Made by a program: the position numbers and the translations under genes. The notes under the pieces are model-generated. The model ran no database searches. It was not told the DNA's origin and saw only the letters and a program-made list of their open reading frames with translations. Of a stretch of DNA of 64,000 nucleotides, positions 59,029 to 64,000 are shown piece after piece; the stretch's first letter is position 1, and every line of letters starts with the position of its first letter. The stretch covers positions 53,237-117,236 of the forward strand of contig CAIMWI010000062.1 of the NCBI GenBank assembly GCA_903845215.1. Reading direction: 5' to 3'. The stretch comes from an uncultured Rhodobacterales bacterium (lineage in GTDB: Bacteria; Pseudomonadota; Alphaproteobacteria; Rhodobacterales; Rhodobacteraceae).

Positions 59029-59190
59029 ACGTGTTTTCCTTTATGTTGCGGTTCCGTTATGCCAGAACCTTTTTTCACAACCCAGCAGGCTCACCTGCCA
59101 GAAACGATCACCTGCCGCGTGATTCCGCAGCAGGACGCCGTGCCATATGGGCTTTTCTCACAGGCGTCAAGGCCCGCTTGGGGGCATTCA

Positions 59191-59841
59191 CTAGGTGTCG
59201 AGAACTTTTGCCAAAGCAGCAGACACGGCATCCATCTCGGCAAGGCCATCGACAGTCGCAAGTTGACCTTTGGCGTAATAATACCCGACGAGTGGCGAGG
59301 TATCGCGATAATAGGCCAGCATACGCGTGCGCAGGGCCTCTTCTGTATCATCGGCGCGGCGTTTCATCGCTGTGCCACCGCAGGCATCGCAGGTTCCTGA
59401 CACTTTGGGCGGGTGGTTCATGTCGTGATAAACCGCGCCGCAGTTTCCACAGGTAAATCGGCCGACGATGCGCTGCTTTAACGCCTCGTCATCGACCCGC
59501 AGTTCGATCACGGCATCCAAAGGCTGGCCGATCCGCGCCATCAGCGCACCCAAAGCATCTGCCTGTTTCAGCGTACGGGGAAAGCCATCGAAGATATACC
59601 CACCCGCAGCTGCCCCATGGGTAAGCTTTTCTTCAATCAGCCCAACCACGATGTCATCGGTTACCAAATGGCCGGCATCCATCACAGCGGCCACCTTCCG
59701 GCCCATCTCGGTGCCCGACGTGCGCGCTTCGCGCAGCATATCGCCTGTAGACAGTTGCACCATGCCCCGTTCCTCCACCAGGCGCTTGGCCTGCGTGCCT
59801 TTGCCAGCACCGGGCGGTCCAAGAAGAATGATGTTGGTCAT
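59191..59841 (-). CDS. adk: Adenylate kinase
   Basis: [49 protein letters not shown]; zinc-type lid [26 protein letters not shown]. Confidence 0.97.
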   Translation of the reverse strand: MTNIILLGPPGAGKGTQAKRLVEERGMVQLSTGDMLREARTSGTEMGRKVAAVMDAGHLVTDDIVVGLIEEKLTHGAAAGGYIFDGFPRTLKQADALGALMARIGQPLDAVIELRVDDEALKQRIVGRFTCGNCGAVYHDMNHPPKVSGTCDACGGTAMKRRADDTEEALRTRMLAYYRDTSPLVGYYYAKGQLATVDGLAEMDAVSAALAKVLDT

Positions 59842-59872
59842 GGGGTCAACCTTTCAGCGCCAATCGTTTGTC

Positions 59873-61234
59873 TCAGCGGCGCGACGGGGGCTTCGCCTCT
59901 GCAGGCCGTTTGCGGCCGCGCAGTTGCGAGCGTTCGATAAGCCCTTCGTATTGATGCGCCAGCATATGAGACTGCACCTGGTTGATCGTATCCATAGTCA
60001 CAGAAACGACAATCAACACAGAAGTCCCGCCAAAGTAGAACGGAATGGCGAACTGGTCGCGCAAAATCTCTGGCAGGAAGCACACAGCCGCCAAGTAGGC
60101 CGACCCCACCACCAAAATGCGGGCGACCACATAGTCCAAATAATCTTGCGTCTTTTTGCCCGGGCGAATGCCAGGGATAAAGCCGTTTTGGTTCTTAAGG
60201 TTCTCGGCCACGTCATCCGTTTTGAAGGCGACGTTGGCGGTGTAGAAATAAGTGAAGAACACGATCATGACGCCTTGGAACAGCAGGTACAGCGGCTGGC
60301 CCGGCCCCATGAAGGCCAAAATCGTTCCCATGATCGGGCTGGTCTGCGCGCCCGAGAATGTGGCGAGCGTCGAAGGCAGCAACAAAAGTGACGAGGCGAA
60401 GATCGCGGGGATAACGCCCGCTGGGTTCACTTTGATCGGCAAATGGCTGGATCCGCCATCATAGATTTTCATCCCCACTTGACGGCGGGGGTATTGGATG
60501 TGGATCTTGCGCAAGGCGCGTTCCATGAAAACGACAAATCCGATCACCGCCGCCACCAGCACAATCGCGCCGATGATCACCCAAACCGGAACAACACCCG
60601 CGCGCCCTTGGCTAAGAAACTGTGCCAAAGCACCAGGGATTTCAGCCACGATGCCCGTAAAGATGATGAGCGAAACGCCATTGCCGATGCCGCGCGCGGT
60701 GATCTGCTCACCCAGCCACATCAGGAACATCGTGCCGCCGACCAGAGTGATCACGCAGGAAATCTTGAAGAACAGGTCTGGGTTATGCGCCAAGCCGCCA
60801 GCACTGATCGAGGCGGCAATTGCCCAACCTTGAAAGATCGCCAAGGCTACCGTGGCGTAACGGGTGTATTGATTGATCTTCTTGCGACCTTGGTCGCCCT
60901 CTTTTTTCAATTGCTCTAGCTGCGGGATCATCGAAGCGAGCAACTGAACAATGATAGAGGAGGAAATGTAAGGCATAACACCCAAGGCAAAGATGCCCAT
61001 GCGCTGCAAAGCCCCACCGGTGAACAAGGACAGCATCCCGCCCAAACCCTGGCCTTGACCTTCCATGAAGGTCTTGAGCGCCGTGCCGTCAATGCCGGGG
61101 ACGGGAATATAGGTGCCAAGGCGATAAACAATCAGCACAAGAACCGTAAACAGGATGCGCTGGCGCAGATCTGACGACTTGCCCAAAGCGCCCCAACTTA
61201 AGTTCGCCGCCATTTGCTCTGCTGCTGATGCCAT
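59873..61234 (-). CDS. secY: Preprotein translocase subunit SecY
   Basis: Multi-TM; RLGTYIPVPGID, NGVSLIIFTGIVAEIP, GFIPGIRPGKKTQDYLDYV; start at MASAAEQMAANLSWG. Confidence 0.97.
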   Translation of the reverse strand: MASAAEQMAANLSWGALGKSSDLRQRILFTVLVLIVYRLGTYIPVPGIDGTALKTFMEGQGQGLGGMLSLFTGGALQRMGIFALGVMPYISSSIIVQLLASMIPQLEQLKKEGDQGRKKINQYTRYATVALAIFQGWAIAASISAGGLAHNPDLFFKISCVITLVGGTMFLMWLGEQITARGIGNGVSLIIFTGIVAEIPGALAQFLSQGRAGVVPVWVIIGAIVLVAAVIGFVVFMERALRKIHIQYPRRQVGMKIYDGGSSHLPIKVNPAGVIPAIFASSLLLLPSTLATFSGAQTSPIMGTILAFMGPGQPLYLLFQGVMIVFFTYFYTANVAFKTDDVAENLKNQNGFIPGIRPGKKTQDYLDYVVARILVVGSAYLAAVCFLPEILRDQFAIPFYFGGTSVLIVVSVTMDTINQVQSHMLAHQYEGLIERSQLRGRKRPAEAKPPSRR

Positions 61235-61346
61235 GGTCGGACCTTCTCCGTGGATGATAGGTTTTGCGCCGCCGATCCGGTGTTTCCGGACGGCGGCGCG
61301 GGAAATCAACGCAGATGTAAGCGGTCTTAACGCCGCTCACAAGACG

Positions 61347-61850
61347 TTATGCGAGCGGAACCTTGCGAACCGACTTGCCAAAGACGGGCAGAGGATCAGC
61401 CACTTTCAACGTTCCGCCGGCAGCGGCCACCGCTTCAATGGCCGAGGCCGAGGCGCCGGTGACTTCCAGTGTCACTTTGGTGGTGATGACACCCTTGGCC
61501 AGCACACGGATGCCGTCATGCTTGGCCTTGGTCAGACCGGCCGCGACCAGCGCGTCTTCGGTGATGGTGACCGAGGCGTCCAGCTTGCCCAGACCGATGA
61601 ACTTCTCGATCAGGCCCAAGTTAACGACGGCGAATTCTTTTTGATTGGGTTTGCTAAAGCCACGCTTGGGCAAACGCCGATACAGTGGCATCTGGCCGCC
61701 TTCATAGCCGCCCAAAGCCACGCCCGAACGGGACTTTTGGCCCTTGATACCACGACCAGCAGTCTTACCCTTGCCCGAACCCGGACCACGCGCAACGCGC
61801 TTTTTCTTTTTCGCTGCGCCGGCGTTATCGGCCAGTTCATTCAATTTCAT
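61347..61850 (-). CDS. rplO: 50S ribosomal protein L15
   Basis: [43 protein letters not shown]. Confidence 0.98.
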   Translation of the reverse strand: MKLNELADNAGAAKKKKRVARGPGSGKGKTAGRGIKGQKSRSGVALGGYEGGQMPLYRRLPKRGFSKPNQKEFAVVNLGLIEKFIGLGKLDASVTITEDALVAAGLTKAKHDGIRVLAKGVITTKVTLEVTGASASAIEAVAAAGGTLKVADPLPVFGKSVRKVPLA

Positions 61851-62013
61851 GTCGCATACTCCTATGCCGGAACTGCCCTGGCTGCGACGGCGGGGGCAAA
61901 CGCGGCGGATGATTGATTCTGTGGCCATAGGGGGCCACCGAGGGCGTATAGAGGGGAAGAAGGGGCGGATCAAGAGGCGTAACCCAACGGCCCGGGCGGG
62001 GGCTATAGGAGGC

Positions 62014-62097
62014 GGTGGGTTTCACCCACCCTACCACCTTGCTGCTAAAGGAAAACGCGACGACGTCGGGCGCAAGGTAGGGTGGGTGAAACCCACC
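62014..62097. repeat. Nested inverted repeat: GGTGGGTTTCACCCACCCTAC ... GTAGGGTGGGTGAAACCCACC
   Basis: Perfect 21-bp arms 62014-62034 and 62077-62097; each arm also contains GGTGGGT-TTC-ACCCACC. Confidence 0.95.
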
Positions 62098-62109
62098 ATA
62101 ACAAACCAA

Positions 62110-62135
62110 AACGCCCCACCTTGCGGCGGGGCGTT
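62110..62135 (-). terminator. Terminator-like hairpin between rpmD and rplO
   Basis: Minus strand AACGCCCC-loop-GGGGCGTT followed by TTGGTTTGTT; 22 nt downstream of the rpmD stop. Confidence 0.6.
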
Positions 62136-62157
62136 CTGTAACAGCCTAGGGAAACCC

Positions 62158-62379
62158 TTAGCCGCGTTCTTCGATGATCTTCACCATGTGACGCACCGCG
62201 TGCACCATGCCGCGGATCGAGGGGGTATCCTCTAGCTCGCGGGTGCGGCGGATCTTGTTCAGGCCCAGACCTTTGAGGGTCGCAGTCTGAACAGCAGGGC
62301 GGCGGGCGGCGGACGAGGTCTGCTGCACGACGATGGTTTTCTTAACGGGGGCCACAACGGCCTCGGGCTTCTTTGCCAT
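62158..62379 (-). CDS. rpmD: 50S ribosomal protein L30
   Basis: [53 protein letters not shown]. Confidence 0.97.
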   Translation of the reverse strand: MAKKPEAVVAPVKKTIVVQQTSSAARRPAVQTATLKGLGLNKIRRTRELEDTPSIRGMVHAVRHMVKIIEERG

Positions 62380-62381
62380 GA

Positions 62382-62981
62382 TCAGGCCTCCACTACTTCA
62401 GCGACGGCCACTTCGGTGGCGGGCTTGTTCAGGATCTCGGCCACCTTTTTACCGCGACGAGCGGCAACCTGGCGGGGCGAGGTTTCTGACTTCAGGCCGT
62501 CAATCGTGGCGCGGATCATGTTGTAGGGGTTGGTCGAACCGATCGACTTGGCCACCACGTCTTGCAGACCCAGCATTTCAAACACTGCGCGCATCGGGCC
62601 GCCGGCGATGATGCCGGTACCCGCGACGGCGGTGCGCATCACGACTTTTCCGGCGCCGTGGCGGCCTTCCATGTCGTGGTGCAGCGTGCGGGCGTCTTTC
62701 AACGGCACGCGGATCAGGCTGCGCTTGGCCTGTTCAGTTGCCTTGCGGATCGCCTCGGGCACTTCTTTCGCCTTGCCCTTGCCAAAGCCCACACGGCCGC
62801 GCTGATCGCCCACAACCACCAAAGCTGCAAAGCCAAAGCGCTTGCCGCCCTTTACGGTCTTGGACACGCGGTTGATCGCAACCAAACGGTCTGCGAACTC
62901 CGGGGTTTCTTCCGGGCGGTTGTCGCGGCGATCGCCACCACGGTTGCCACGGTCGTCCCGGCGGTTTTCACGTTCTGCCAT
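62382..62981 (-). CDS. rpsE: 30S ribosomal protein S5
   Basis: [49 protein letters not shown]. Confidence 0.98.
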   Translation of the reverse strand: MAERENRRDDRGNRGGDRRDNRPEETPEFADRLVAINRVSKTVKGGKRFGFAALVVVGDQRGRVGFGKGKAKEVPEAIRKATEQAKRSLIRVPLKDARTLHHDMEGRHGAGKVVMRTAVAGTGIIAGGPMRAVFEMLGLQDVVAKSIGSTNPYNMIRATIDGLKSETSPRQVAARRGKKVAEILNKPATEVAVAEVVEA

Positions 62982-62991
62982 TTTTATCTCC

Positions 62992-63351
62992 TCAGAACTT
63001 CAGTCCGCCTTCACGGGCAGCGTCGGCCAAAGCCTTGATCTTACCGTGAAAGAGGAAACCGCCGCGATCGAAGTAGCAAGCTTCGACACCGGCCTTGAGT
63101 GCACGTTCCGCGATGGCCGCACCAATTTTGGCGGCCGCCTCGATATTGTTCTTGCCCACCACGCCCAGGTCTTTCTCTAGCGAGGAAGCCGAAGCCACAG
63201 TGATGCCCTTCACATCATCGATCAACTGGACCGAGATGTTCTTGTTCGACCGGTGTACCGACAGGCGCAAGCGCCCAGCCGCGACCGATTTAATGCGGTT
63301 CCGAACGCGCAGACGGCGCTTGAGGAACAGCTCTCTTTTATTCAATGCCAT
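62992..63351 (-). CDS. rplR: 50S ribosomal protein L18
   Basis: [62 protein letters not shown]. Confidence 0.98.
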   Translation of the reverse strand: MALNKRELFLKRRLRVRNRIKSVAAGRLRLSVHRSNKNISVQLIDDVKGITVASASSLEKDLGVVGKNNIEAAAKIGAAIAERALKAGVEACYFDRGGFLFHGKIKALADAAREGGLKF

Positions 63352-63363
63352 TTCTCTTGCCCC

Positions 63364-63897
63364 TTACTTCTTCTTGCCTTCCTTGCGGAAGACAAACTCG
63401 CCCTTGTAGCGAATACCTTTGCCCTTGTAGGGCTCTGGCTTCTTCCAAGCGCGGATGTTTGCTGCGACTTGGCCAACGAGTTGTTGGTCAATGCCTTCCA
63501 CAGAGATTTCAGTTTGCTTCGGTGACGCGACGACAACGCCCTCGGGAACCTCGAAGATCACTTCGTGGCTGAAGCCCAGTTGCAATTGCAGGTTCTTACC
63601 CACCATGGCAGCGCGGTAGCCCACGCCCTGGATTTCCATTTCTTTCTTGAAGCCGACGGTAACGCCCTGCACAAGATTCGCAATCATCGAGCGGCTCATG
63701 CCCCACTGCGAGCGCGCCCGCTTGGACAGGCCACGCGGGGTGACTTTCACAGTGTCATTTTCGATGCTCAGTTGCACATCATCGCCAGCGGTAAAGCTGC
63801 GGGTGCCTTTCGGCCCCTTCACTTCGATCGTTTGGCCAGAGATGCTGGCAGACACGCCCTTAACCAAGGCGACGGGTTTTTTGCCGATACGAGACAT
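63364..63897 (-). CDS. rplF: 50S ribosomal protein L6
   Basis: [57 protein letters not shown]. Confidence 0.98.
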   Translation of the reverse strand: MSRIGKKPVALVKGVSASISGQTIEVKGPKGTRSFTAGDDVQLSIENDTVKVTPRGLSKRARSQWGMSRSMIANLVQGVTVGFKKEMEIQGVGYRAAMVGKNLQLQLGFSHEVIFEVPEGVVVASPKQTEISVEGIDQQLVGQVAANIRAWKKPEPYKGKGIRYKGEFVFRKEGKKK

Positions 63898-63910
63898 TTG
63901 ACCCCTCCCC

Positions 63911-64000
63911 TTAGAATACGGTGCAAAGCACTTCGCCGCCAACATTGGCCGCGCGTGCATTTGCATCCGTCATCACACCCTTGGGGGTGGACAGAATGGC
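63911..64000 (-). CDS. rpsH: 30S ribosomal protein S8, C-terminal part (truncated by window end)
   Basis: Hand translation of minus strand: [29 protein letters not shown]. Confidence 0.95.
   Translation of the reverse strand, partial: AILSTPKGVMTDANARAANVGGEVLCTVF

Noticed and set aside
58372-59400. 342-aa plus-strand ORF
   Set aside because: Antisense to rpsK, rpsM and part of adk; shadow ORF.

Overview
This 64 kb window is a chromosomal segment of a high-GC alphaproteobacterium, probably Rhodobacteraceae (inferred from protein content and gene order). I made about 64 protein-coding calls, one tRNA-Arg(ACG) and several terminator hairpins. I found no CRISPR array, rRNA, transposase or integrated prophage. 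Main blocks: (1) PlsC-like acyltransferase, LysE exporter, a 1025-aa spike-like protein (DUF2793-like plus beta-helix) and a partial capsule export locus (ugd, kpsM, kpsE-like, kpsT, galE). (2) Metabolic genes: CN-hydrolase, thiolase, allA-like, cspA, a kinase/aminotransferase pair, rpe, gap, nhaD, deoC, double ALDH, pmbA, a cysQ-like phosphatase and a DEAD-box helicase. (3) kdtA-lpxK, dapD-dapE and tRNA-Arg. (4) rpmH (missed by the ORF track), rnpA, yidD, ttcA, yidC, engB, argB. (5) An amino-acid ABC transporter pair without permeases, then atp12-rluC-crcB-rarA. (6) The distal spc/alpha ribosomal operon from rplQ to a partial rpsH. The observations most worth checking are: a phage/GTA-type spike beside the capsule genes; a family of 19-bp hairpin repeats with compensatory changes at two convergent junctions; a nested inverted repeat plus terminator-like hairpin splitting the spc operon between rpmD and rplO; a frameshift at an A7 tract in ttcA; a possible phospho-lyase/kinase pair; an SBP-ATPase pair lacking permeases; and a second intergenic motif (TTTCATATGTGCCCAAATATCCCCG). 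Everything is from reading the sequence; no database searches were run.
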